A stretch of 64,000 nucleotides of DNA, taken from positions 186,001-250,000 of the forward strand of contig JAFLBD010000001.1 in assembly GCA_017303935.1 (NCBI GenBank). Reading direction: 5' to 3'. Position 1 is the stretch's first letter; each line of letters begins with the position of its first letter. Position numbers and translations under genes: made by a program. Below the pieces are notes generated by a model. It was not told the DNA's origin. It saw only the letters and a program-made list of their open reading frames with translations, and made no database searches. Positions 18,082-25,960 of the stretch are shown piece by piece. This stretch comes from Armatimonadota bacterium. GTDB lineage: Bacteria; Armatimonadota; Fimbriimonadia; Fimbriimonadales; Fimbriimonadaceae.

Positions 18082-18843
18082 GTGGATTCTCGGTTAGAGT
18101 TTGCGGTCAAATCAGCACAAGAGGCAGCGCACATTGCCCTCAGCTATTTTGGTGCGGACTTCAAAGTTGAAGAGAAAGAAGATTCTAGTCCAGTAACTAT
18201 CGCTGACCGCAGGGCTGAAGAGCACCTGAGAAAGCTGATCAAATCTGCCTATCCCGAAGACGCGATTTTCGGCGAGGAATTCGGCGAGGATGGCACAGGA
18301 ACTGGTCGTTGGCTAATTGATCCTATCGATGGGACCAAGAGCTTCATCTGTAATGTCCCGCTATTCGGGACTCTACTGAGCTTCGAGCGTGAAGGAGTGC
18401 CCGAAATCGGCGTCGCGGTGTTTCCTGCGCTGGAATTGTGGATCTATGCGGCCAAAGGGCAGGGCGCTCAATCCAACGCCGGCCGGGCAATGGTCAGCAA
18501 AACTTCAAATCTGTCGGAAGCCGTAATCAGCTGCGGGTCGATCTCGTCACTTGACAAAACCGGCCGCTTGGCAGACCTGACAAAGCTCAGCCACCAAATT
18601 CGAGCCGTGCGGGGATGGAGCGACGCATACGGACATTTTCTGGTCGCAACAGGGCGGATTGAGGCCATGGTTGACCCAATCATCAAACGATACGACATCA
18701 GTGCCATGGAAGTCATCGTACAAGAGGCGGGTGGCAAATGCACCGACTTTTCCGGGAACCATTCACCTCAAATTGAAGCGTTGAGTAGTAATGGCGCGCT
18801 ACACGAAAAGCTATCGGCTTGCTTTGTCCAAGGAGTGAACTAG
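18082..18843 (+). CDS. Inositol monophosphatase-family phosphatase (HisN-like)
   Basis: A 253-residue Mg2+-dependent phosphatase of the FIG superfamily. Metal ligands are visible in GEEFGE (Glu65/66), LIDPIDGTKSF (Asp80, Asp83, Thr85) and the late Asp in GWSDAYGH. Homologues hydrolyse histidinol-phosphate, inositol-1-phosphate or fructose-1,6-bisphosphate; the GWSDAYG/RYDISAMEVIVQEAGG pattern fits HisN-type histidinol phosphatases best, but no other his genes are nearby. GTG start at 18082, two bases after the preceding stop; two bases separate its stop from the ruvX ATG. Confidence 0.85.
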   Translation: MDSRLEFAVKSAQEAAHIALSYFGADFKVEEKEDSSPVTIADRRAEEHLRKLIKSAYPEDAIFGEEFGEDGTGTGRWLIDPIDGTKSFICNVPLFGTLLSFEREGVPEIGVAVFPALELWIYAAKGQGAQSNAGRAMVSKTSNLSEAVISCGSISSLDKTGRLADLTKLSHQIRAVRGWSDAYGHFLVATGRIEAMVDPIIKRYDISAMEVIVQEAGGKCTDFSGNHSPQIEALSSNGALHEKLSACFVQGVN

Positions 18844-18845
18844 TC

Positions 18846-19250
18846 ATGCGAGTTATGGGCGTGGACTTTGGGCGAGTAAATATCGGCATCGCTGTCGGAG
18901 AATTGGAAGCTGAAGTCGCCTCGCCGAGGACGAGATTGCTCGCCACTGGCACACTCGCGAAGGACGCGATCGCGATCTCTAAGCTCGCGCAGGATGAAGA
19001 AGTGGATCAAATCGTTATCGGAATTCCCGAATTTGAGGATGGCAAAGCGGCCAGAATTTGTAGAATGCTCGCCGATCGAATTCGCGAACAGGGATGGATT
19101 GTTAACGAGGTTGATGAGCAACTCTCCACCGCCGAGACACATGAACATTTGAAGGGAATGGGATACACCGCTGCGCAAAGAAAGAAACAAATCGACAGCG
19201 AATCAGCTTGCCAGATCCTCTACCGATTCTTTAAGGAGCAGAAGAATTAG
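18846..19250 (+). CDS. ruvX: RuvX (YqgF), Holliday-junction resolvase-like / 16S rRNA-processing nuclease
   Basis: A 134-residue RNase H-fold nuclease family protein. The N-terminal MGVDFGRVNIGIAVG carries the first catalytic Asp, IVIGIPEF the second element, and VDEQLSTAETH the third acidic segment. Family members process pre-16S rRNA 5' ends or resolve recombination intermediates. The ATG at 18846 is chosen because AAGGAG lies 10 nt upstream; an in-frame TTG at 18819 lies inside the previous gene. The stop TAG overlaps by one base the proposed ATT start of mltG. Confidence 0.92.
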   Translation: MRVMGVDFGRVNIGIAVGELEAEVASPRTRLLATGTLAKDAIAISKLAQDEEVDQIVIGIPEFEDGKAARICRMLADRIREQGWIVNEVDEQLSTAETHEHLKGMGYTAAQRKKQIDSESACQILYRFFKEQKN

Positions 19251-20253
19251 CATCAAAAAAGTACTCATCGCCGCCACAGCTGTGATCGTTGCTGTGGTTG
19301 TAGCGTCATCCGTATGGTTCAACAGCCAGCTTGGCCCCGGCAAGCTCTCAAAGGAGAAATATCTCTATTTCGACAAGTCGATGAGCCGGAAACAAGTTGT
19401 TCAGCGGCTTGTTGATGCCGACGTGATCGCGAATTACCGGGCATTCGACCTGTACGCCCAATACAAATCTGCCCTGCAATCGGTTAAGCCCGGCATGTAC
19501 AAGTTTGTGCCGAACATGACCGTGGATCAGGTTATCGCCAGTTTGAACTCGCCAATTCGGCAGATGGTGCGTTTGCCGGAAGGGTGGTGGATCGCTCGCA
19601 CGGCCAAGCGACTCGAAGAAAACAAAGTTTGCACCGCGCAGGAGTACATCGACCTCGCCAATGACGCCGAGAAATTTCGGAAAGCGAATCCATGGCTCCC
19701 GAAACAAGCAAAGACCCTCGAAGGTTTCCTCTATCCGGACACATACGATCTGCCGCCGACACTCGGCGCAGAGAGGGTGATCAACTTGCAGCTCGCGACC
19801 TTCAAGAAGCGTGTGCTAGAACCCGAGAAGAACTTCTTCGACCTGTACAAAATCGTGACCATTGCATCGATGGTGGAGTTGGAGGCGAAGCTCGATTCGG
19901 AGCGACCAATGGTGTCCGGCGTGATTCACAACCGCGTGAACAAGTCGATGCGGTTGGAAATCGACGCTACGGTCTTATATGCCTTGCAGGAATGGAAAGT
20001 GCTTGGGCCTGGAATCGTCGGAACGGTCGATTCACCCTACAACACTTACCGAAATTCTGGATTGCCTCCTGGGCCAATTGGCTCTCCAAGTCAAAAGTCA
20101 ATTCAAGCGGCAATGAACCCGCAAAAACACGGGTACCTTTACTACGTTGCTAAGGGCGATCTTTCAGGTGGGCATCTATTTGCCCCGACCTATAGCCAGC
20201 ATCTAGCAAACATTCGGATCGCCAGAAGGATGAAGCCACCGGAGCAAAATTGA
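19246..20253 (+). CDS. mltG: MltG, endolytic peptidoglycan transglycosylase (probable non-canonical ATT start)
   Basis: MltG cleaves nascent glycan strands and sets their length; it is anchored in the inner membrane. The YceG-type domain is clear: FLYPDTYDLPP, MVELEAKLDSERPMVSGVIH (catalytic Glu in the VELEA segment), NTYRNSGLPPGPIGSPS and the terminal YYVAKGDLSGGHLFAPTY. The first ATG/GTG/TTG in frame is GTG 19282, which would remove the basic N-terminus. Reading back gives ATT at 19246 (or ATC at 19252) with AAGGAG 7 nt before the ATT, and a canonical anchor: ISIKKVLIAATAVIVAVVV. I therefore place the start at the ATT. The 3' end overlaps the next gene by 4 nt. Confidence 0.85.
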   Translation: MSIKKVLIAATAVIVAVVVASSVWFNSQLGPGKLSKEKYLYFDKSMSRKQVVQRLVDADVIANYRAFDLYAQYKSALQSVKPGMYKFVPNMTVDQVIASLNSPIRQMVRLPEGWWIARTAKRLEENKVCTAQEYIDLANDAEKFRKANPWLPKQAKTLEGFLYPDTYDLPPTLGAERVINLQLATFKKRVLEPEKNFFDLYKIVTIASMVELEAKLDSERPMVSGVIHNRVNKSMRLEIDATVLYALQEWKVLGPGIVGTVDSPYNTYRNSGLPPGPIGSPSQKSIQAAMNPQKHGYLYYVAKGDLSGGHLFAPTYSQHLANIRIARRMKPPEQN

Positions 20254-21347
20254 GTTTTAGATCAGGCAGTTTTGATAGGGAAGGCGTTTCGGCAAATATC
20301 CGGCGATTTTGCCCTGTCCGAGCCGTGGATTCGGTGACGCACATCACGAGTGAAGAACTCGTTCACCTCGGCAAATCGGGTGTGTTACTGGACGCCGACA
20401 ACACGCTCTTGCCTTGGCGCAGCGAAGAACTTCCGGAAGGAGTTTTGAACTGGATTGCATCGCTCAAGTCTGCGGGAATAAAGCTATGCCTGATCTCAAA
20501 CACTCGAAATGTTGCCCGGCTTGAACGCCTGAGCACGATGTTAGAAATTCCTTATGCATTGGGCAAATTCAAGCCTAGCCGAGAGAAGTACGAACACGCG
20601 CTGAAGCTATTGTCGATTGACCGAGATCAAGCGGTCATGATCGGTGATCAACTGCTCACGGATGTGTTGGGCGCGAATCGATCCGGAATTGACTCGATCC
20701 TTGTCAAGCCTATGGGCACGCATGAATTCGTCGGAACAAAAGTGAACCGGATTTGGGAGCGTGCATTGCTGAAGAGGCTCCATGAAAGCCTTATAGACAG
20801 CAACGACGATCTTCCCATAGTCGAGCCGACCGGAGTTTTTCAATCCAGGGTGGTGCGGCAATTCTTCAAGTTCTGCATTGTCGGTGGATCGAGTTTTGTA
20901 ATCGATTACTGCATCAGAATGACCCTGCAATTTCAAGCAGAACTCGGCGGAGGCAAGCTCAGTGGCACGATCGGCGCACAGATGAAATCTGCGCTGCCGA
21001 CTTTGTTCACCTCGCCGGACCCCAAAGACGCTTTTTGGCCCGTCGCTTGCGCCGCTGGAGCCGCGATCGCGATCGTGAATAGCTTCGTCTGGAATCGGCT
21101 TTGGACGTTTGGTATCAAAGGAAGGCAGGACTCCGGCGGCCAATTCGCGCGGTTCATTTTGATCTCGGTTGTCGGGTTGGTGCTCAACGTGTTGATCAGT
21201 TCCGTACTCAATCACTTCATCCCAGGTGATCCAAAGCAAGCGGCGCGTATCGCCACCTTTGTAGCGGCTGGAGTGGTCGCGATTTGGAATTTCCTCGGTC
21301 AGCGCTTGTATGCCTTCCGAGCCCATCGACATGGGCTGGATGCTTAG
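20250..21347 (+). CDS. Fusion: YqeG-type HAD phosphatase + GtrA-like membrane domain
   Basis: A 365-residue protein. Residues ~20-175 match YqeG (TIGR01668) HAD phosphatases: LLDADNTLLPW (Asp48, Asp50), LISNTRN, and GDQLLTDVLGAN. Residues ~205-360 form a GtrA-like four-helix membrane domain: FFKFCIVGGSSFVIDY, FVWNRLWTFG, FARFILISVVGLVLNVLI and IWNFLGQRLYAF. GtrA-like proteins are thought to help flip lipid-linked sugars, and YqeG homologues include a phosphatidylglycerophosphate phosphatase in plants and cyanobacteria, so a lipid-phosphate role is plausible inference. TTG start at 20250 overlaps the mltG stop (TTGA). It converges on a DinB gene with a shared TTAG. Confidence 0.85.
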   Translation: MSFRSGSFDREGVSANIRRFCPVRAVDSVTHITSEELVHLGKSGVLLDADNTLLPWRSEELPEGVLNWIASLKSAGIKLCLISNTRNVARLERLSTMLEIPYALGKFKPSREKYEHALKLLSIDRDQAVMIGDQLLTDVLGANRSGIDSILVKPMGTHEFVGTKVNRIWERALLKRLHESLIDSNDDLPIVEPTGVFQSRVVRQFFKFCIVGGSSFVIDYCIRMTLQFQAELGGGKLSGTIGAQMKSALPTLFTSPDPKDAFWPVACAAGAAIAIVNSFVWNRLWTFGIKGRQDSGGQFARFILISVVGLVLNVLISSVLNHFIPGDPKQAARIATFVAAGVVAIWNFLGQRLYAFRAHRHGLDA

Positions 21348-21811
21348 TGCGAATCGTAATCGCCGTACAGCGTTTGAATGTAGTTGATCTGCCCGAAGTG
21401 GTAGTACAGGTTCCGAAGCGGGAAATAGCAGATGTGGAGCAGTGGCACTTTCAGCCCTGGCCGCAATGAGACTTCAAATGTGTAGTCCTCTTCTTTCAGA
21501 TCACGCATTGCTGCGTAGAGCGATTCGTACGCAATCTCAATATTCCCCAGTACATGCGGTAGTGAAATCTGTTCGCGAAGTTCGTGCTCGAGTTTAAAGA
21601 ACTCAGGAGTGAAGAAGTTTGCGTTCTTTTCTCTGATGATCCGGGCAAACCACTCCGCGACTTGCAAACATTCGGCAAGCTGGTTGATGGCGGTTCTGCC
21701 AGAATCTAACGGCTTCCAAGATTGGCGCTCCTCGGGCATAGCCTTGGTTGCGCTGATTGCTTTGTCCAAACCGTCTTTGGTCATCCAGATCAGAAGCTCG
21801 ATTGTTGTCAT
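21344..21811 (-). CDS. DinB-family protein
   Basis: A 155-residue four-helix-bundle protein of the DinB/YfiT superfamily, many members of which bind a metal through three His residues and act as thiol-dependent transferases. INQLAECLQVAEWFARIIRE and FPLRNLYYHFGQINYIQTL fit the family helices. The expected first metal His is not obvious here (Gln-Leu-Ala-Glu in place of the usual His-Leu), so metal binding is uncertain. Function unknown. It converges with the YqeG-GtrA gene and is divergent from the methyltransferase at 21845. Confidence 0.7.
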   Translation of the reverse strand: MTTIELLIWMTKDGLDKAISATKAMPEERQSWKPLDSGRTAINQLAECLQVAEWFARIIREKNANFFTPEFFKLEHELREQISLPHVLGNIEIAYESLYAAMRDLKEEDYTFEVSLRPGLKVPLLHICYFPLRNLYYHFGQINYIQTLYGDYDSH

Positions 21812-21844
21812 TAATTTTGCAAGAATACACCGGATTTTTTAAAA

Positions 21845-22720
21845 ATGAATGCCGAACAGTTGACTGTCATCTCTCGATATCAAGCGAAACAGATTTTGGA
21901 AGCACGCGGATTGCCCGAAGTCTTCACATCGCTGGACCTAGGATTGACCCAAATTTTGTTGCCGCTGAATCCCGATGGTGCCGAAATCAACGGCACGCTA
22001 TTAACCTGGGCGCAACTCAAAAAGATTGGTGAGGAAGAGCGAAAGTGCTTTCGGATCGATACGAAGGGCGTCCACGAAATACGTCTGTTCAGCGAAGAAA
22101 CTCAGTGGGTGCGCTCGCTTTGCCCCACCGAGAATTCCCCCACCATGCTTGTGAGTGGGATTCCGATGCACCGCATCAAGGACTTTGACCCCTGGGCGGA
22201 CGCGGAAAGAAAAGTTCGGGCTGCCGGCCCGCTCAAGGGCACAGTGCTCGATACGGCGACCGGCCTCGGATACACGGCGATCATCGCTTCGAAGAAAGCC
22301 GATCAAGTGGTGACATGCGAACTCGACCCGACTGGCTTGGAGATCGCAAGGCAAAATCCTTGGAGCCAGAAGCTATTTAACTCAGAAAAGATCACTCAGA
22401 TCGTCGGAGATGTTTTTGAAATCGTAGACCAGTTCCCTCAAGGGCATTTCTCGGCAATTGTTCACGATCCACCGACGATCCAGTTTGCGGGTGAGTTGTA
22501 TTCGCTCGAATTCTATCGAAAGATCAAACGGGTGCTTTCGCGACATGGGCAGTTTTACCATTACATCGGCGATCCAGAAAGTGCCTTGGGGCACAAAACG
22601 ACAGAAGGCGTCATAAGACGCCTTCATGAAGCTGGTTTCACTCACTGCGAGCGCCGGCCCGAAGCCTTTGGCGTCACCGCGAGTGTTGGGATTATAAAGT
22701 CAGGCCGCCGTCAACGGTGA
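21845..22720 (+). CDS. SAM-dependent methyltransferase (class I, Rossmann)
   Basis: A 291-residue protein. The AdoMet-binding motif I is VLDTATGLGYTA, followed by the acidic loop TCELDPTG and GDVFEIVDQF, and motif IV IVHDPPT, similar to the N/D-PP-x of N-methyltransferases. Late HYIGDPESALGHKTTEGVIRR completes the fold. The substrate cannot be named; relatives include spermine-synthase-like and archaeal RNA/protein methyltransferase families. The ATG at 21845 is the only good start, with no clear Shine-Dalgarno. The 3' end overlaps the convergent fabG by 29 nt. Confidence 0.8.
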   Translation: MNAEQLTVISRYQAKQILEARGLPEVFTSLDLGLTQILLPLNPDGAEINGTLLTWAQLKKIGEEERKCFRIDTKGVHEIRLFSEETQWVRSLCPTENSPTMLVSGIPMHRIKDFDPWADAERKVRAAGPLKGTVLDTATGLGYTAIIASKKADQVVTCELDPTGLEIARQNPWSQKLFNSEKITQIVGDVFEIVDQFPQGHFSAIVHDPPTIQFAGELYSLEFYRKIKRVLSRHGQFYHYIGDPESALGHKTTEGVIRRLHEAGFTHCERRPEAFGVTASVGIIKSGRRQR

Positions 22721-23429
22721 TGACTTGTCCAGTGATGTAGCTTGCCTGAGGACTGGCTAGGAACAAGACGGCTGCGGCGATATCTTCGGGAGTGCCAAGC
22801 CGCCCGACGGGAGCGTTCTTGATCACTCCCTCCTTCATTTCATCACCGAGCTCGCTCGTCATATCGGTCTCGATAAACCCAGGCGCGACCGCATTGCATG
22901 TCACTCCACGCGCGCCAAGCTCTTTTGCAAATGATTTGGTGAGTCCGATCATGCCTGCCTTACTCGCTGAGTAATTGACCTGGCCCGCGGCTCCGGTTTG
23001 ACCCACGATGCTGGAGATATTGATGATCCGTCCGTAGCGCGCCTTCATCATCGGGCGGTAGACCTCTTTCGAACAGCAATAGGCACCACGGAGATTGACC
23101 GCAATCACTCGGTCGAAGTCTTCCATTTTCATTCTGGCGACGAGGTTATCGCGAGTGATCCCGGCATTGTTGACCAGAACAGAGGGCGTTCCGAAGTCTG
23201 CCGAAATTTCTGCGAAAACGCTTTCGACGTCGGCCTCATTACTGACATCAAGGCCGTATGCCTTTGCGCCGTTCCCCACAAGGTCGGCGGTCTTTTGCGC
23301 ATTCTCCTTTGTGGTAGCGATGCAGGCGACCTTGGCGCCGGCTTGGCCGAATGCGACCGCGATCGCTTGGCCGATACCTCGGCTTGCGCCGGTGACGATC
23401 ACGACTTGATCTTTAAAATCTAGGTTCAT
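22692..23429 (-). CDS. fabG: FabG, 3-oxoacyl-ACP reductase
   Basis: NADPH-dependent reductase of the fatty-acid elongation cycle, cytoplasmic. The 245-residue SDR has the cofactor loop GASRGIG (14-20), the NNAG structural motif (87-90), and the catalytic set Ser140 (NISSIVG), Tyr153 and Lys157 (YSASK). The end ITGQVITVDGGLTL is typical. It follows fabD by 8 nt in a two-gene fatty-acid operon; acpP, fabF and fabH, often adjacent, are absent here. Confidence 0.95.
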   Translation of the reverse strand: MNLDFKDQVVIVTGASRGIGQAIAVAFGQAGAKVACIATTKENAQKTADLVGNGAKAYGLDVSNEADVESVFAEISADFGTPSVLVNNAGITRDNLVARMKMEDFDRVIAVNLRGAYCCSKEVYRPMMKARYGRIINISSIVGQTGAAGQVNYSASKAGMIGLTKSFAKELGARGVTCNAVAPGFIETDMTSELGDEMKEGVIKNAPVGRLGTPEDIAAAVLFLASPQASYITGQVITVDGGLTL

Positions 23430-23437
23430 TTTAGTAT

Positions 23438-24343
23438 TTAGCCCTCAAAACTTGGCAAATTTGCGCTCGTACCGAACGCGTACGACTTGACTTCTTTACT
23501 GATTCGTTTTAGCAGACCGGAGAGTACTTCTCCCTCTCCGCATTCGATGAACGTTTCAACTCCAGCCGCGAGCATGTGCTGGATGGACTCGGTCCATCGC
23601 ACTGAACTTTGCAACTGCTTTTCGAGCAGATCTGCCCAGACCGCTCCATCAGAAATTCCTTTGGCTTGAACATTGCTGACTACCGGAGTATGCGGCGTTT
23701 GCCATTCAAAGCTCCGAAGAAATTCGCCCATTTGTTTGGCCGATTCCGCCATCAGCGGGCTATGGAATGCACCGCTTACATTGAGTGGTAAGACGCGCTT
23801 GGCACCCGCTTCGGAGGCTAGTTTGCCACCCGATTCGACGCCTTGTGCATCTCCGCTGATGACCAACTGACCTGGGCAGTTGTCGTTCGCGATGACCACG
23901 ACGCCCTCAGCGTTTTTGAGCGCCGCTGAAAGCTGATTCGCGTCCAAGCCGAGCACGGCTGCCATTGTCCCTGGGGGAGCACTCGCCATGATCTCACCTC
24001 GCTTTTGAACCAACTTTGCGCCGTCCTTTAGGCTGATCGCACCTGCTGCGACGACCGCGGCATATTCGCCGACGCTATGCCCGGCGAAGAAACTTGGGGA
24101 GACAGTCTGCTCGGATTTCAGCACCTCCCAGGCCGCCATCGAGGTGGTAAACAGTGCGAGCTGGGCATTTTGGGTCAGACGCAGAGTTTCTTCATCAGTC
24201 TCAAAACAGAGCGCCGCCAAATCTACGCCTGTGGAATCGCTGACGGTCGCGAATACCTCTTTCGCAACATCGAAGTTGGAGAAAATCTCTTGCCCCATGC
24301 CCGGTTTTTGCGATCCTTGGCCAGGAAAAGTTACGGCAATCAT
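23438..24343 (-). CDS. fabD: FabD, malonyl-CoA:ACP transacylase
   Basis: Loads malonyl units onto ACP for fatty-acid synthesis. The 301-residue protein has the nucleophile Ser90 in GHSVGEY, Arg115 in QKRGEIM, His194 in GAFHSPLM, and the N-terminal FPGQGSQ motif. The ATG at 24343 is preceded by CATAAT with a 6-nt gap and no Shine-Dalgarno, suggesting a leaderless transcript. The gap to divergent queF is 55 nt. Confidence 0.95.
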   Translation of the reverse strand: MIAVTFPGQGSQKPGMGQEIFSNFDVAKEVFATVSDSTGVDLAALCFETDEETLRLTQNAQLALFTTSMAAWEVLKSEQTVSPSFFAGHSVGEYAAVVAAGAISLKDGAKLVQKRGEIMASAPPGTMAAVLGLDANQLSAALKNAEGVVVIANDNCPGQLVISGDAQGVESGGKLASEAGAKRVLPLNVSGAFHSPLMAESAKQMGEFLRSFEWQTPHTPVVSNVQAKGISDGAVWADLLEKQLQSSVRWTESIQHMLAAGVETFIECGEGEVLSGLLKRISKEVKSYAFGTSANLPSFEG

Positions 24344-24349
24344 GCTGGC

Positions 24350-24355
24350 ATTATG
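24350..24355 (-). promoter_or_regulatory. -10 element of a probable leaderless fabD promoter
   Basis: CATAAT on the minus strand ends 6 nt before the fabD ATG, which puts the expected transcription start at or next to the A of ATG. No Shine-Dalgarno sequence fits between them. Confidence 0.5.
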
Positions 24356-24398
24356 GCAGGAGTAGATCGGTGCTCGGGAGGTATCCTCTTAGGTTCAG

Positions 24399-24755
24399 AT
24401 GTTCCAAGATTTTGATCTCGAAGTGTTCCCAAATCCCGCGCCGCACCGCAATTATGTGATTAGCCACATCAACGAAGAATTCACAAGCGTATGCCCAAAG
24501 ACTGGTCTGCCAGATTTCGCGACGGTGGAACTGGAGTACATCCCGGATCAGACTTGTATCGAATTGAAGTCGCTCAAGTATTACTATCTTGAGTTTCGCA
24601 ATGCGGGGATCTTTTATGAAGCCGTGACGAACCAGATTTTGGACGATCTCTACGCTGCGTGTAAGCCGCGATGGATGCGGATTACCGCCGATTTTGCTGT
24701 TCGTGGTGGAATCTCCAGCACGATTATCGCTGAATCCGGCCCCATGCCTGGTTAA
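24399..24755 (+). CDS. queF: QueF, NADPH-dependent 7-cyano-7-deazaguanine reductase
   Basis: Reduces preQ0 to preQ1 in queuosine biosynthesis. The 118-residue protein is the short, unimodular (B. subtilis-type) form. Cys32 in [11 protein letters not shown] forms the thioimide with the substrate, Asp39 is the proton donor, and ELKSLKYY is the signature NADPH-binding motif. No other queuosine genes are nearby and no preQ1 riboswitch is evident in the short leader. It converges on the PhoPQ-related gene with a shared TTAA. Confidence 0.95.
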   Translation: MFQDFDLEVFPNPAPHRNYVISHINEEFTSVCPKTGLPDFATVELEYIPDQTCIELKSLKYYYLEFRNAGIFYEAVTNQILDDLYAACKPRWMRITADFAVRGGISSTIIAESGPMPG

Positions 24756-25846
24756 GCCGTCGAAACCGGACTGGAAAGCCAGTATTGGCCAAGGTCACCT
24801 TTGAATTGCGCTAATCTGACTTCCGCTCTCGGACGCCTTTTCTCAGGGGCTTGTTGCCAGATTGCATCTGCGAATTGCCAATTTGGACCATACGCGGTCC
24901 AGTGTTGGATCTGATCTCTCGGGACCGATTCTAATTCTGGGAGCAATCGACCGTCGCGGCAACGGCGGGCGAACTCTCCAACCGTTGGATAGGGCGAAAT
25001 TGCCCCTTGTAGATCATGGCCCGTGTTCGGAAGGCACAAGAATCTTGCCGACTCTGGAAGGTCGCCCAAATAAACTTGCGCTGCATCCACCATCCAAAAT
25101 GGATCGTTGGTGCCGGTGATGATGAGCAGCGGAGCTTGGGTTTGGTCAAGAAAATGAATTGGATCGACCAACGCTGCAAGTTCAAGTCCACGGGGCTGCT
25201 CCAGTAGTTGCATCATCTCGCGACTGGAATAATCAACGAGTTTCTCGCTGTAGTCCCCCCACCGAGCTTTCTGCAACGCCATTTGAGCCGGGAAATTCAG
25301 GTTATCAAAGACCATCGGAGCGGCGCCAACTACGCGACGAGGAATAGTACCGGCGGCCAGATACGTTGTCCATCCGCGCTTGCTGCCGCCAGTCAAAACG
25401 AATTTCGAAATCTTGCCTGAAGTGTGCTCAAAAAGAGCTTCCATCAGTGCCCGTACCGATTGGACCATCGGGAAAAGTAGGGGCCAGGAGGGATCACCTG
25501 AAACCAAGTATTCCTCGAAGCTCAAGGCGATGAGGTCGTCTTCACGTCGGTCCCACAGCGGCTGATTTGGAACATCAAACAAAGTGGCTACCGGCATCTG
25601 ACTGTGCCGGATGAGAGCATTGTGAACCGGCAAATCGGCCGCATCCACCCGGTCGCCCGTGATGTTGATGATGGCGGTATCGCCCTCGCCGCCATTCCAC
25701 CAGACATCGTGATGCCACGGGTTGCCTTGCCAATTTTGCGAACAAAGTCGATAACAAGGCACGGGACTTTTCGAAAGAAATTCCCAACCTAAAACGGGTT
25801 CTGTTCCGTCTAGAAAGTCAGTCAGGGCTTGCCTTGGATGCCGCAT
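24752..25846 (-). CDS. PhoPQ-activated pathogenicity-related (PqaA-like) alpha/beta hydrolase
   Basis: A 364-residue alpha/beta hydrolase-fold protein of the PhoPQ_related family. The nucleophile elbow is [13 protein letters not shown] (Ser in G-x-S-x-x-G); an acidic residue lies in [10 protein letters not shown] and a histidine in [27 protein letters not shown] and [12 protein letters not shown] are typical family segments. The ATG at 25846 ([14 protein letters not shown]) is preferred over an upstream start within the low-complexity extension. Family members are poorly characterised and usually exported; no signal peptide is visible from this start. Function unknown. Confidence 0.82.
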   Translation of the reverse strand: MRHPRQALTDFLDGTEPVLGWEFLSKSPVPCYRLCSQNWQGNPWHHDVWWNGGEGDTAIINITGDRVDAADLPVHNALIRHSQMPVATLFDVPNQPLWDRREDDLIALSFEEYLVSGDPSWPLLFPMVQSVRALMEALFEHTSGKISKFVLTGGSKRGWTTYLAAGTIPRRVVGAAPMVFDNLNFPAQMALQKARWGDYSEKLVDYSSREMMQLLEQPRGLELAALVDPIHFLDQTQAPLLIITGTNDPFWMVDAAQVYLGDLPESARFLCLPNTGHDLQGAISPYPTVGEFARRCRDGRLLPELESVPRDQIQHWTAYGPNWQFADAIWQQAPEKRRPRAEVRLAQFKGDLGQYWLSSPVSTA

Positions 25847-25960
25847 AAATCCACAATTTGCGTCGTAGGGGGTAGCAACCCGCCGTGCATTAGGGTTATT
25901 CTGGCAAAGTATGGTTCGTGTGCGTGTGCAGCGCGCTCGAATGAGTGGGACATTAAACCG

